A stretch of DNA of 64,000 bases from Streptomyces albipurpureus. GTDB lineage: Bacteria > Actinomycetota > Actinomycetes > Streptomycetales > Streptomycetaceae. The notes under the pieces were generated by a model. That model did not search any database and was not told the origin of the DNA. It was given only the letters and a program-made list of their open reading frames with translations. Positions 29,471 through 38,680 of this stretch are shown here, piece by piece. Within the stretch, counting starts at the first letter, position 1, and the number at the start of each line of letters is the position of its first letter. The stretch spans positions 334,765 to 398,764 of the forward strand of contig NZ_JAMQAW010000002.1 of assembly GCF_023701525.1 (NCBI RefSeq), read 5' to 3'. A program made the translations under genes and the position numbers.

Positions 29471-29623
29471 CCGGGGTCAGAGCAGTCGGGGCGGGTCCTG
29501 CGGGGGTCGCCCCGGCCGTTGCTGGGTCGCACGGGCCGTCGTCGGGTCGCGCGGGTCGGGCGTGGGGCAGGGCCGGTATCGCCTTGGTACGCCGAGGGGG
29601 CCCGAGGTCCGGCAGCCGGCCCG

Positions 29624-30103
29624 CTACTGGCCCTGCTGCAGATCGGCGATCGAGTCGACGTACTTGATCAGCAGCCGAGCGAACTCCAGGCGTTCCTGGG
29701 CGGGCCAGTCCAGTGTGATGCGCTCGTAGGCCGCCCGCTGGTGGCTGCGGAAGCGGGAGAGCATCTCAAGGCCCTCATCGGTGAGCACCAGGATGGTGCG
29801 GCGGCCATCACGCTGGGATGCGGCGCGGACGAGATAGCCGGCGGAGATGCAGTCGGACACCATCCGGCTGGCGACCGAGGGGTCGACGGCCAGGCGTTCG
29901 CCGACCACCCCAACGGTGATCTCCTGGCCGTTCCCATCAGGGCCGTCCTGAACGATGTTGAGCACAAGTGTCCTGGTCATGTCCTTGCGGGACACCTGTG
30001 TCTCGACGTTCAGTGCCGCTGTGCGCCGCAGCCGTGAGAACGCAGGACCGACCGCGTCGAGCAGTTCCGCGGCCTTCTGCGCGCTCTGAGTCGAAGTCTC
30101 CAT
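29624..30103 (-). CDS. MarR-family transcriptional regulator
   Basis: A 159-residue MarR protein. EITVGVVGERLAVDPSVAS with RMVSDCISAGYL is the helix-turn-helix, and RRTILVLTDEG is the wing. The terminal helices are for dimerisation. It is divergent from a FAD monooxygenase, with a perfect palindrome between the two starts. By family habit it represses that operon and itself until a phenolic ligand, perhaps a pathway product, binds. Confidence 0.92.
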   Translation of the reverse strand: METSTQSAQKAAELLDAVGPAFSRLRRTAALNVETQVSRKDMTRTLVLNIVQDGPDGNGQEITVGVVGERLAVDPSVASRMVSDCISAGYLVRAASQRDGRRTILVLTDEGLEMLSRFRSHQRAAYERITLDWPAQERLEFARLLIKYVDSIADLQQGQ

Positions 30104-30135
30104 GCGCCCATCCTAAGCGAGTTGATTACCGCACA

Positions 30136-30153
30136 CGAGCATCTGTATGCTCG
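30136..30153. promoter_or_regulatory. Palindromic MarR operator
   Basis: CGAGCAT and ATGCTCG are perfect arms with a CTGT spacer, 33 bp upstream of the MarR start and 76 bp upstream of the divergent monooxygenase start. The surrounding AT-rich sequence (CATATATCTGCTAAAGT) should hold the rightward promoter. Confidence 0.65.
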
Positions 30154-30228
30154 CAAACGACTGCATGTCAGAACTCATATATCTGCTAAAGTGCATCTTC
30201 TTTCGTCTCGTGCCGAGAGGGCAGGACC

Positions 30229-31803
30229 ATGACCGGCAACACGGGCGGCGACGACCGTCACCAGCACCACGGCGATCCCGAGGAATGGAACCGGGACGCC
30301 GACCCAGCCTTCGACTACGACGTACTCATCGTCGGCGGCGGCCCCGTGGGCATGCTGCTCGCCGCTGAACTGCGGATAGCCCGGGTGCGTACCGTCGTAC
30401 TCGAACGGCTGACCGAGCGCTCGCCCCACTCCAAGGCATTCGGACTACACGCCCGCTCCCTTGAATCGCTCGACCGGCGCGGCCTGGCCAAACGCTTCCG
30501 GGACGGCGCGCGTTCCTGGAACAACGGCCACTTCGCCGGCCTGGACGAGTGGGTCGATTTCTCCGCGCTCGACAGCTCACACGCCTACGCCCTGCTCTCC
30601 GAGCAGGTCAGGACCGAGCGGCTGCTCGAAGAGCGGGCCGTCGAGGTCACCGCCGAGATCCGGCGTGGTCACGACGTCACGGCGGTGCGGCAGGACGCCG
30701 ACGCCGTCGAGGCGGATGTGACCGGCCCCGACGGCGGCTACACCCTGCGCGCCCGCTACATCGTGGGCTGCGACGGCGGCCGGAGCCTGGTCAGGCAGCA
30801 GGCCGGCATCAGCTTCCCGGGCACCGGGGGCCGGGTGACCGCGCGCCTCGGCGACGTGATCCTCGCCGACCGGGAGAACGCCCCGATGGGTATGGAGCGC
30901 ACCGAACGCGGGCTGCTGTTCTGCGTACCGCTGGACGACACCTACCACCGTGTCTCGACGTTCGACTTCGAACAGGGCAAGGAGCAGGGCGACCAGCTCA
31001 CCATGGACGAACTGAGCGCCAGCCTGCGAGAGGTCTGGGGCGACGACCTCGGTGCGCACTCACCGCGCTGGCTGTCCTGGTTCACCGACTCCGCGTGCCA
31101 GGCCGACCGGTACCGCGAGGGCCGGGTACTCCTCGCGGGCGACGCCGCGCACACTCACTTCCCGGTCGGCGGCCAGGGCGTCAACCTCGGTCTCCAGGAC
31201 GTGTTCAACCTGGGCTGGAAGCTCGCCGCGACCGTGCACGGCTACGCGGCCGACGGCCTTCTCGACACCTACGACCGGGAGCGGCAGGCACCCGCCCGCA
31301 AGGTGCTCGCCAACACCCGCGCCCAGATCGCGCTGATGAACCCCGACCCGTATGTCACCGAACTGCGCGCCCTGTTCACCGATCTGATGCGCAAGGACCA
31401 GGTGAATCTGCATCTGGCCGAGATGCTCAGCGGGGTCACCGTCCGCTACGACCTGCCGGGCCCCGAACACCGGCTGCTCGGCGACTTCGCCAGGGACCTG
31501 GAGCTGCGGACGGCCGACGGCAAGAGCACCCTCCCCGAGTACCTGCGGCGCGGCAACGGCCTGCTGCTCGATCTGGGGGGCCGCCCCGAGGTGACCCGGG
31601 CGTTCCAGGAGTGGAGCGGAAAGGTCGCCTGGGACGGACGCCTCCGACACGTCCGGGCCGAGTGCGACCAAGAGCCGCGGCTCGCGGCCCTGCTGGTACG
31701 CCCCGACGGGTACGTCGCCTTCGCCGGCGACCGGGATCTGCCGGGCCCCGAACTGCGCCAGGGTCTGGACGCCGCGATCGCCACCTGGTTCGGCAGCCGC
31801 TGA
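30229..31803 (+). CDS. FAD-dependent aromatic hydroxylase (PgaE/Rox-like), copy 2
   Basis: A 524-residue protein with a hydrophilic N-terminus of ~30 residues, then LIVGGGPVGMLLAAEL, GCDGGRSLVRQ and LLAGDAAHTHFPVGGQGVN. The HFPVGGQGVN block resembles angucycline hydroxylases (PgaE, JadH) and rifampicin monooxygenases, so it differs from the three other FAD enzymes here. The C-terminal domain is thioredoxin-like. The start has GAGAGGGCAGG directly upstream. It probably hydroxylates the polyketide, or might inactivate a toxic product. Confidence 0.92.
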   Translation: MTGNTGGDDRHQHHGDPEEWNRDADPAFDYDVLIVGGGPVGMLLAAELRIARVRTVVLERLTERSPHSKAFGLHARSLESLDRRGLAKRFRDGARSWNNGHFAGLDEWVDFSALDSSHAYALLSEQVRTERLLEERAVEVTAEIRRGHDVTAVRQDADAVEADVTGPDGGYTLRARYIVGCDGGRSLVRQQAGISFPGTGGRVTARLGDVILADRENAPMGMERTERGLLFCVPLDDTYHRVSTFDFEQGKEQGDQLTMDELSASLREVWGDDLGAHSPRWLSWFTDSACQADRYREGRVLLAGDAAHTHFPVGGQGVNLGLQDVFNLGWKLAATVHGYAADGLLDTYDRERQAPARKVLANTRAQIALMNPDPYVTELRALFTDLMRKDQVNLHLAEMLSGVTVRYDLPGPEHRLLGDFARDLELRTADGKSTLPEYLRRGNGLLLDLGGRPEVTRAFQEWSGKVAWDGRLRHVRAECDQEPRLAALLVRPDGYVAFAGDRDLPGPELRQGLDAAIATWFGSR

Positions 31804-31870
31804 CGAACCGCCGACAACCGTCCCGTCGATCTCGCCGTTCCCGCCGTTCTCCATAAGGAGTGACCCGCGC

Positions 31871-32875
31871 ATGACTGCACCCCCGTGGTCCCAGGAACTG
31901 TTACGGAAGTCCGATCTGATCACCCCCATGGCCATCCGGGTCGCGGCCACCCTCCGGCTCTCCGACCACATGGCCGCCGGAGCCGTCACCCCGGATGCGC
32001 TGGCCCGCGCGGCCGCCGCCGAACCGGGCGCGCTGCGCCGCCTCCTCGGGCACCTGGTCGGTGCGGGCATCTACCGCAGCACCCAGGAAGGGACGTACGA
32101 GCCGACCGCCCTCGGGGAGATGCTCCGGGGCGACGTACCGAACTCCGGTCGCGACTGGCTGGAACTCGACGGCCCGATCGGGCGTGGTGAACTGGCGTTC
32201 CTCCGGCTGCTCGACGCGGTGCGCACCGGACGGTCCGTCTACTCCTCGGTGTACGGGCAGGAGTTCTGGCAGGACGTCGAGGCCGATCCCGCGATGGCGG
32301 AGTCCTTCGGACGGCGGATGGCCGCCAACATGGCCTCTGTGGTGCCCGAGTTGCTCGCCCGCGCCGACTGGCACGACGTCGGCCATGTCCTCGACATCGG
32401 AGGCGGCGACGGCACCCTGCTGACCGCCCTGGCCCACAGCCGCCCGGACCTCAGCGGCACCCTGATCGACCTGGCCGCACCGGCCGCCGCCGCCCGCCAG
32501 GAGTTCGCCGCGGCGGGACTCGGCGACCGCTGCTCCGCGGTGGCGGGCAGCTTCTTCGACCCGCTGCCTCCGGGAGCGGACGTCCATCTGCTGTCCAACG
32601 TCCTGCTCAACTGGGACGACGACCGGGCCACCGCCCTCCTGCGGCGCTGCGCCGAGGCCATCGCACCCGGCGGACGGGTCCTGGTGCTGGAGGGGCTGCT
32701 CGATGTGCAACTCGACCAGACCGAACTGGACCTGCGCATGCTCGTCTATCTCGACGGCCGGATGCGTACCTCAGACGATCTGCGCGCACTCGGTGAGGCC
32801 GCCGGACTGACCCTGCGGCGGGTCACCGATCTGGGCCCCTTGCGCTCGCTCGCCGAGCTGGTCCCGTCAAGTTGA
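31871..32875 (+). CDS. SAM-dependent O-methyltransferase (DnrK/TcmO type) with a TTA codon
   Basis: A 334-residue protein. An N-terminal helical dimerisation domain (RVAATLRLSDHMAAG) is followed by the SAM domain with VLDIGGGDGTLL and the block SNVLLNWDDDRA, which carries the region of the catalytic His/Asp helix. Codon 11 is TTA, a rare Leu codon read only by the bldA tRNA in Streptomyces. AAGGAG stands ten bases before the ATG. It sits 67 bp after the FAD monooxygenase and probably methylates the hydroxyl that enzyme makes. Confidence 0.92.
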   Translation: MTAPPWSQELLRKSDLITPMAIRVAATLRLSDHMAAGAVTPDALARAAAAEPGALRRLLGHLVGAGIYRSTQEGTYEPTALGEMLRGDVPNSGRDWLELDGPIGRGELAFLRLLDAVRTGRSVYSSVYGQEFWQDVEADPAMAESFGRRMAANMASVVPELLARADWHDVGHVLDIGGGDGTLLTALAHSRPDLSGTLIDLAAPAAAARQEFAAAGLGDRCSAVAGSFFDPLPPGADVHLLSNVLLNWDDDRATALLRRCAEAIAPGGRVLVLEGLLDVQLDQTELDLRMLVYLDGRMRTSDDLRALGEAAGLTLRRVTDLGPLRSLAELVPSS

Positions 32876-33027
32876 TCCACCGGCCCTGCGGGGCCGTTCG
32901 GGCCGCCGTCCCCCGTGATGGACCGGCCCCGGGGCCGCGCGCGGCTGAGCCATGTGATCGGCGCTGCCCCGCGATCCACCCCATCTCAGTTTCCGACCGG
33001 CAAGACGCAACACAAGGAGTACGTTTC

Positions 33028-34005
33028 ATGCGCATCATCCGCCACCACGAGTTCGGCGCCCCCTCGGTGCTGCGCGCCGAGGAGACCGAGCGGCCGGAGC
33101 CGGGCCCCGGTGAGGTGCTGATCCGCACCGAGGCCGTCGGCGTGAACTTCGCCGATGTCCAGCGCCGTCAAGGCGTACCGATCGGTGGCCACCCCACGCT
33201 GCCCGCCTCGCCCGGCGGTGATGTCGCCGGCCGGGTCGAATCCCTCGGCGAGGGCGTGACGGCCGTCGCCGTCGGAGACCGGGTGGTCACCGGAGTCGCC
33301 TCCGACGCGTATGCCGAGTACGTCGTCGCTCCCGCCGACTGGCTCTTCCCGGTGCCCGACAGCATCGACGCCGCGCAGGCCACCTCGCTGCCGATCCCGG
33401 CGCAGACGGCGTACCACGTCATCGCCACCGCCGCTCGCCTCAAGCCGGGTGAGTCGGTGCTGGTCACAGCCGCCGCGGGCGGGATCGGCCATCTGCTCGT
33501 CCAGTTCGCCAAAGCCTTGGGCGCCGGCCTGGTGATCGCTGCGGCGAGCAGCCAGGACAAGCTCGACTTCGCCACCTCGCTGGGCGCGGACGTCGCCGTC
33601 GACTACGGGCAGGAAGGCTGGGACGAGAAGGTCAAGGCCGTCACGGAGGGAAGGGGCGTCGATGTCGTCCTGGAGACCGTCGGTGGTGACATCCTCACCC
33701 GCTGCGTGGGGCTGACCGCCGCGTTCGGGCGGCTGGTCGTGTACGGCTCGGCGGGCGGCGTGGTCCCGTCGTTGGACGTGGGAGAGATCTTCGACAACCG
33801 GACCGTGATGGGCTTCAGCATGTGGGGCGTCATGGCCCACAAGCCGCAGGCGATGGCCGATGGTGCGAAGGCGTTGCTGGAGCTGGTCGCGTCCGGGGAG
33901 GTCCGGCCGGTCGTCCACGCGGCCCTACCGCTGGAGCGGGCCGCCGAGGCGCACGAGTTGATGGAGGCCCGCGCCCAGTTGGGGCGCGTCGTCCTGGTGC
34001 CGTGA
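33028..34005 (+). CDS. Zinc-independent quinone/enoyl reductase (MDR), copy 1
   Basis: A 325-residue medium-chain reductase. The N-terminal GroES-like domain (EVLIRTEAVGVNFADV) lacks the zinc ligands. The nucleotide-binding domain has VTAAAGGIGHLLVQFAKALG, and ELMEARAQLGRVVL closes the fold. It is of the quinone oxidoreductase type (NADPH to quinone or enone). AAGGAG lies nine bases before the ATG. The next gene is a same-length paralogue, so a local duplication is evident. Confidence 0.92.
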   Translation: MRIIRHHEFGAPSVLRAEETERPEPGPGEVLIRTEAVGVNFADVQRRQGVPIGGHPTLPASPGGDVAGRVESLGEGVTAVAVGDRVVTGVASDAYAEYVVAPADWLFPVPDSIDAAQATSLPIPAQTAYHVIATAARLKPGESVLVTAAAGGIGHLLVQFAKALGAGLVIAAASSQDKLDFATSLGADVAVDYGQEGWDEKVKAVTEGRGVDVVLETVGGDILTRCVGLTAAFGRLVVYGSAGGVVPSLDVGEIFDNRTVMGFSMWGVMAHKPQAMADGAKALLELVASGEVRPVVHAALPLERAAEAHELMEARAQLGRVVLVP

Positions 34006-34332
34006 CCGCAGCCGCAGCCGCGTAGCTGTACCGCCCTGGGGCCGGTTCCGGCCGGAACCGGCCCCAACCCGTCCCCGAGAACCGACCCACGGCCGACCGC
34101 ACAGGCGGGGTTGTCCGCGCGGGCACACCAGATGGGTGCGAATCCCTCCGGAGTGCCGCCCTCGCCCGCGGTGCCCGGATCCGCCGAACCGCGCTGCCGT
34201 GTGCCACCGCGCGGAGCCTGTGAACCGCTGGGAACCCTGCCGTCGCCTGCCCCGCGCCAAACCGGGACCTCCTGGGCGGAGCGGCGGGGCAGGTCCGCCG
34301 CCCGATCACCACTTCCTAGTTGGGAGAACACC
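34006..34332. other. Spacer between tandem reductase genes
   Basis: It contains the perfect palindrome at 34037-34066 and otherwise no supported gene. The second reductase may be transcribed from its own promoter here. Confidence 0.5.
34037..34066. terminator. Perfect 30-bp palindrome after reductase copy 1
   Basis: A perfect palindrome with 15-bp arms (TGGGGCCGGTTCCGG). No T tract follows. Its place just 31 bp after the stop suggests partial termination or mRNA 3-prime protection. Confidence 0.55.
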
Positions 34333-35310
34333 ATGCGCATCGTTCGCCACCACGAGCACGGAGCCCCCTCGGTGCTGCGTGTCGAACAGGCGGAGACGCC
34401 ACAGCCTGCTCCGGGTGAAGTGCTGATCCACTCCGAGGCCGTCGGCGTCACGTTCGCCGAGGTCCAGCGCCGCCAGGGCATTCCCATCGGCGGCCATGCC
34501 TCCCTACCGGGCGCCCCCGGCGGCGATGTCGCCGGTACGGTGAAGGCACTCGGCGAGAACGTGACCAACGTCCGGGTCGGCGACCGCGTGGTCGTCGATG
34601 TGGACCACAGCGCCTACGCCGACCACGTCATCGCCGACGCCTCCTGGCTCATCCCCATCCCGCGGGACATGGACGCCGCCGAGGCGACCGCCCTGCCGAG
34701 CCCGGCGCAGACCGCCTACCACGCCCTCAAGGAGTCCGGCCAACTCCGGCCCGGTGAGACCGTGCTGATCGACGCGGCCTCCGGCGGTGTCGGACACCTC
34801 GCCGTGCAGATCGCCAGGGCGATGGGCGCGGGCAAGATCATCGCCACCGCCAGTACCCGGGCCAAGCTGGACTTCGTCCGTGATCTGGGTGCCGACGTGA
34901 CCATCAACTACACGGACGACGACTGGGACGAGCAGGTCAAGGCGGCCACCGACGGCCGTGGCGCGGATGTGGTCCTGGAGACCGTCGGAGGCGACATCCT
35001 CACCAAGAGTGTCGCCCTGACGGCCCAGTTCGGCCGGCTGGTCTTCTACGGATCGGCCAGCGGTGACATCCAGCCCGTCAACCCGCTGCTGCTGAGCCGG
35101 ATGAAGACGGTCGCTGGCTTCGCGCTCTACGCACTCCTCTACAACAAGCCCGATGTCATCGCGGCCGGTCAGCGGGATCTGCTCGACATGATCAGCACCG
35201 GCAAGGTCCGGCCGATCGTGCACGAGCGGCTACCGCTGGAAGACGCCGTCAAGGCACACGAGTTGATGGAGGCCCGCGCCCAGCTCGGCAAGGTCGTCCT
35301 CATTCCCTGA
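34333..35310 (+). CDS. Zinc-independent quinone/enoyl reductase (MDR), copy 2
   Basis: A 325-residue paralogue of the previous gene. MRIVRHHEHGAPSVLR and RRQGIPIGGH mirror the other copy. The nucleotide loop is DAASGGVGHLAVQIARAMG and the end KAHELMEARAQLGKVVL. The central substrate lobe (NPLLLSRMKTVAGFALY) differs most, so the two probably act on different intermediates. GGGAG stands before the ATG. Confidence 0.92.
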   Translation: MRIVRHHEHGAPSVLRVEQAETPQPAPGEVLIHSEAVGVTFAEVQRRQGIPIGGHASLPGAPGGDVAGTVKALGENVTNVRVGDRVVVDVDHSAYADHVIADASWLIPIPRDMDAAEATALPSPAQTAYHALKESGQLRPGETVLIDAASGGVGHLAVQIARAMGAGKIIATASTRAKLDFVRDLGADVTINYTDDDWDEQVKAATDGRGADVVLETVGGDILTKSVALTAQFGRLVFYGSASGDIQPVNPLLLSRMKTVAGFALYALLYNKPDVIAAGQRDLLDMISTGKVRPIVHERLPLEDAVKAHELMEARAQLGKVVLIP

Positions 35311-35629
35311 CGGAGCCCAGAGGCCGGCCCGCTGCCCGCGGCAGCGGCGACCGCCCGCTCGGCACCCCGCGATCGTGGCCGGCCCGCGTTCTCCCGCGTA
35401 CCCGGGCCGGCCACCCCGGCCGACTGGTCCGACGGCCCCAGCGGGCCTCGCACCATCCGAAGAACCAGGGGAGAGCGCACCGCCGCCGTGGGCGGAGCCC
35501 ACCGCACCGGGCGCGAACCAGCCCACGATCCGCGGTCCACGCCCGGTGGGACGGCGACGGCACACCACCCTCGCGGCACCACCCGCCGTACGCCCACACT
35601 CATTCCACATCAACGAAAGGCCCACCGGA
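35311..35629. other. Spacer upstream of the exporter, no gene supported
   Basis: The exporter frame stays open across this stretch, but it is Pro/Arg-rich without hydrophobic or conserved character, so it is treated as untranslated. Confidence 0.5.
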
Positions 35630-37258
35630 GTGTCCGCCCCGACCACCGGGTCCAACCCGCAGCAGACCGGCACAAGCACGGCGCCGGACACCAGCATCAA
35701 ACCGCTCATGGCCGCCTGCATGCTGGCGATCTTCCTCGCCATGCTGGACGCGCAGATCGTGGCCACCGCACTGCCCCGGATCGTCGGCGATCTCGGCGGC
35801 CTGAACCTGTTCGCGTGGGTGACCACGGCGTACATCATCGCCAGCAGCGTCACCACACCGCTCTACGGCAAGCTCGGCGACCTCTTCGGCCGGAAGCGGA
35901 TCTTCCTGGCCGCGATCGTGCTGTTCGTCGTCGGCTCCGCCGCCGCCGGACTCGCCCAGTCCATGGAACAGCTGATCCTCTTCCGTGTCGTTCAGGGCGT
36001 CGGCTCCGGCGGGCTGTTCGTCTCCGTCCTCGCCATCATCGGCGAGTTGTTCAGCCCCCGCGAGGCAGCGAAGTACTTCAACCTCTTCGGCGTTGTCTTC
36101 GCGGCGGCGGCCCTCGCCGGACCGGCGGTCGGCGGTCTCCTCACCGACCTGCTCAGCTGGCACTGGGTGTTCCTGATCAACCTGCCGATCGGCGCGGTCG
36201 TCTTCACCCTGGTCGCCGTCTGTCTGCGGCTGCCCCCCACCTCTCGCCGAGCACACATCGACTACCCGGGCTTCATCACCCTCAGCACAGCCATCGTCGC
36301 CCTCACCCTGCTCGCCAGTTGGGGCGGGGTGGAGTACGACTGGACCTCACCGCAGATCCTCGGGCTCGGCGCCACCGCCCTGGTGACGGGCGCCCTGTTC
36401 GTGGCCGTCGAACGGCGCGCCCCCGAACCGGTCATCCCGCTGCACCTGTTCCGGGACTCGACGTTCAGTGTCGCCGTGCTCGTCAGCCTCGCCGCTGGCG
36501 TCGTGTTCCTCGGGGCCGTCACCTTCCTGGCGCTGTATGTCCAGGTCGTCACCGGCGCCAGCCCCACCCTGTCCGGTGTGGTGCTGCTGCCCATGATGTT
36601 CGGCCTGGTCGCGTCCTCGGTGGTCAGTGGGAAGTTCATCGGCCAGAGCGGCCGGTACAAGTGGTATCCGGTGCTCAGCATGGCCATCGGCATCGTCGCC
36701 GCACTGCTGCTGACCACCCTGGATGCGGACACCCCGCGCTGGCTCGCGACCGCTTACATGCTGTTGTTCGGTATCGCCGCCGGGCTCAACATGCAGGTCC
36801 TCACCATGGCCGCGCAGAACACGGCGCCCCGCGACGACATCGGGGCCGTGCACGCCACGATCTCCTTCTCCCGCCAACTCGGCAGCACCCTCGGCATTTC
36901 GGTGTTCGCCGCCGTCTTCTACAACCGGCTCACCGAGGAGATCACCCAGCGGGTGCCGGCCGGGGCGCTCGACGGCGTCGACCGCGACTCGCTCTCCTCA
37001 CACGAAGTGCTGAGCAAGCTCGCCACCCCCGTCCAGGAAGCGATCGAGCAGGCGTACGCCGCCGCGCTCCAGCCCGTCTTCCTCGGCACCGTGCCCGTGC
37101 TCGCCGTCGGTCTCGTCATCGCGCTGCTGATGAAGAACCTGCCCCTCAGCTCCTGGGACCACGACACGGCGGAGACCGTCCCGGCCCGGGAAGGAGAGCC
37201 GCGGGGGGACATCGACGGGAAGGACCACGCCCAGGAGGACAACGCAGGTCGGAGCTGA
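35630..37258 (+). CDS. DHA2-type (14-TM) MFS drug exporter
   Basis: A 542-residue transporter. The first helix (PLMAACMLAIFLAMLDAQIV) carries the MLDxxIVxxALP motif of the EmrB/QacA group, and the loop GKLGDLFGRKRI is MFS motif A. About 14 helices and an acidic cytoplasmic tail follow. The GTG was chosen because AAAGG stands nine bases upstream and the protein then begins 26 residues before helix 1. It probably exports the finished polyketide and gives self-resistance. Confidence 0.93.
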   Translation: MSAPTTGSNPQQTGTSTAPDTSIKPLMAACMLAIFLAMLDAQIVATALPRIVGDLGGLNLFAWVTTAYIIASSVTTPLYGKLGDLFGRKRIFLAAIVLFVVGSAAAGLAQSMEQLILFRVVQGVGSGGLFVSVLAIIGELFSPREAAKYFNLFGVVFAAAALAGPAVGGLLTDLLSWHWVFLINLPIGAVVFTLVAVCLRLPPTSRRAHIDYPGFITLSTAIVALTLLASWGGVEYDWTSPQILGLGATALVTGALFVAVERRAPEPVIPLHLFRDSTFSVAVLVSLAAGVVFLGAVTFLALYVQVVTGASPTLSGVVLLPMMFGLVASSVVSGKFIGQSGRYKWYPVLSMAIGIVAALLLTTLDADTPRWLATAYMLLFGIAAGLNMQVLTMAAQNTAPRDDIGAVHATISFSRQLGSTLGISVFAAVFYNRLTEEITQRVPAGALDGVDRDSLSSHEVLSKLATPVQEAIEQAYAAALQPVFLGTVPVLAVGLVIALLMKNLPLSSWDHDTAETVPAREGEPRGDIDGKDHAQEDNAGRS

Positions 37259-37318
37259 TCCGATCCGCCGCCCGCCGTACCGGGAGCCGACGGGACCCAC
37301 ACCATTCCGCGTCCCCCC

Positions 37319-37363
37319 GAGAGGGCCGTTCACCCCGGTGCGCACGGGGGTGACGGCCCTCTC
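37319..37363 (+). terminator. Hairpin after the exporter gene
   Basis: GAGAGGGCCGT pairs perfectly with ACGGCCCTCTC, then a one-base bulge, then CACCCC with GGGGTG. It lies 60 bp after the exporter stop. Confidence 0.6.
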
Positions 37364-37543
37364 ACCCGTGCGGACCCCGGAGCGTCCCAGGCGCGCCTTC
37401 CAGTGGTCCGGCCGTTGTCTTCCAGAGCAATTCGAGCGGGGCTCGACACCCTCTCGCCATCGTCGGGACCGACACCACGACCGGACGAGCCCACCGACCG
37501 GTCCCCCGGACGAAGCGTCACAACAGCCGAACCGACCCGACGT

Positions 37544-37577
37544 ACACACCGCAGAACCGACACACACCGCAGAACCG
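37544..37577. repeat. Two 16-bp direct repeats, 18-bp period
   Basis: ACACACCGCAGAACCG occurs twice, 18 bp apart, about 45-78 bp upstream of the methyltransferase start. It could be an activator site or a chance duplication. Confidence 0.55.
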
Positions 37578-37621
37578 CGAACCGAAGAACCGGCAGAAGT
37601 CGAGAATGCCTGGAGGCCCGT

Positions 37622-38680
37622 GTGACAACGACCGAAGACCCGACGACGGCCGCGGCGGTCGATCCCGGCCCGCTGATCCGGCTGACCATCGCGGACTGCG
37701 CCGCGAAGGCGCTGCACAGCGCGGTGACACTCGGTGTGTTCCGGGCGCTCGCCGACGGCCCCGCCGACGCGGCGCGCACCGCCGAACTCGCCAGCCTGCA
37801 CCCCCGGATGGCCACCGACTTCCTCGACGCCCTCACCGGCCTCGGGCTGCTGGAACGCGCCGAGGGCCGCTACCGCAACTCCGTGCTCGCCCAGACGTAT
37901 CTGGTGCCCAGCTCGCCCTCGTACCTCGGTGGATTCGTCGAACTGACCAATGAGACCCTCTACTCGACCTGGGGCCGCCTCACCGAGGCGCTGCGCACCG
38001 GCTCGCCCCAGCACCTCGACCCGGACAAGGGCGGGTTCGTCGGCGACCGCCACCAGGACCCGGCCAAGATGAAACGGTTCCTCGCCGGGCTCGACGCCTA
38101 CAGCGACCGGATGGGCGCCGAACTCGCCCGCCGGGTGGACTGGGCGCGCTACGGCTCGTTCACCGACCTGGGCGGCGCCCGGGGCAACCTCGCCGCCGTC
38201 CTCGTACAGGCACATCCGCATCTCACGGCGACCTGCTTCGATCTGGAGCGCACCCGGCCGCTGTTCACCGAGCACGTCGGACGGCTCGATGCCGCCGACC
38301 GGATCGCCTTCGCCGGCGGGGACTTCTTCGCCGATCCGCTGCCGGCGGCCGATGTCTTCGTCCTCGGCCACATCCTGCACGGCTTCGACACCGGCAGGCG
38401 CCGGGCACTGCTGCGGCGGGTCTTCGACGCGGTGGGCCCCGGCGGCACGGTCCTCGTCTACGACCGAATGATCGACGACGACCGCAGCGACCCCGAACGG
38501 CTGCTCAGCAGCCTGCATATGAGGCTCGTCAGCCCCGAGGGCTCCGAATACCGGGTGGCCGACTGCCGCTCCTGGCTGCGCGAGGCGGGTTTCACCGGGG
38601 GCGGCGCGGAACCGCTCCTCGGCACCCACACGCTCATCACCGCTCACAAGCCCAACCCAGCTCAGGAGGATGCGGCATGA
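37622..38680 (+). CDS. SAM-dependent O-methyltransferase, second copy
   Basis: A 352-residue protein of the same class as the other O-methyltransferase. AVTLGVFRALADGP lies in the dimerisation part. The SAM loop reads FTDLGGARGNLAAVL (GxRG where GxGxG is usual), and VFVLGHILHGFDTGRR precedes the catalytic helix. GGAGG is five bases before the GTG start. Its stop overlaps the next gene by four bases (ATGA), tying methylation to that hydroxylase. Confidence 0.9.
   Translation: MTTTEDPTTAAAVDPGPLIRLTIADCAAKALHSAVTLGVFRALADGPADAARTAELASLHPRMATDFLDALTGLGLLERAEGRYRNSVLAQTYLVPSSPSYLGGFVELTNETLYSTWGRLTEALRTGSPQHLDPDKGGFVGDRHQDPAKMKRFLAGLDAYSDRMGAELARRVDWARYGSFTDLGGARGNLAAVLVQAHPHLTATCFDLERTRPLFTEHVGRLDAADRIAFAGGDFFADPLPAADVFVLGHILHGFDTGRRRALLRRVFDAVGPGGTVLVYDRMIDDDRSDPERLLSSLHMRLVSPEGSEYRVADCRSWLREAGFTGGGAEPLLGTHTLITAHKPNPAQEDAA

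Larger units (their letters stand above)
37259..37621. other. Intergenic stretch with terminator and direct repeat
   Basis: It holds the imperfect hairpin at 37319-37363 and a 16-bp direct repeat at 37544-37577. No gene was supported. Confidence 0.5.
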
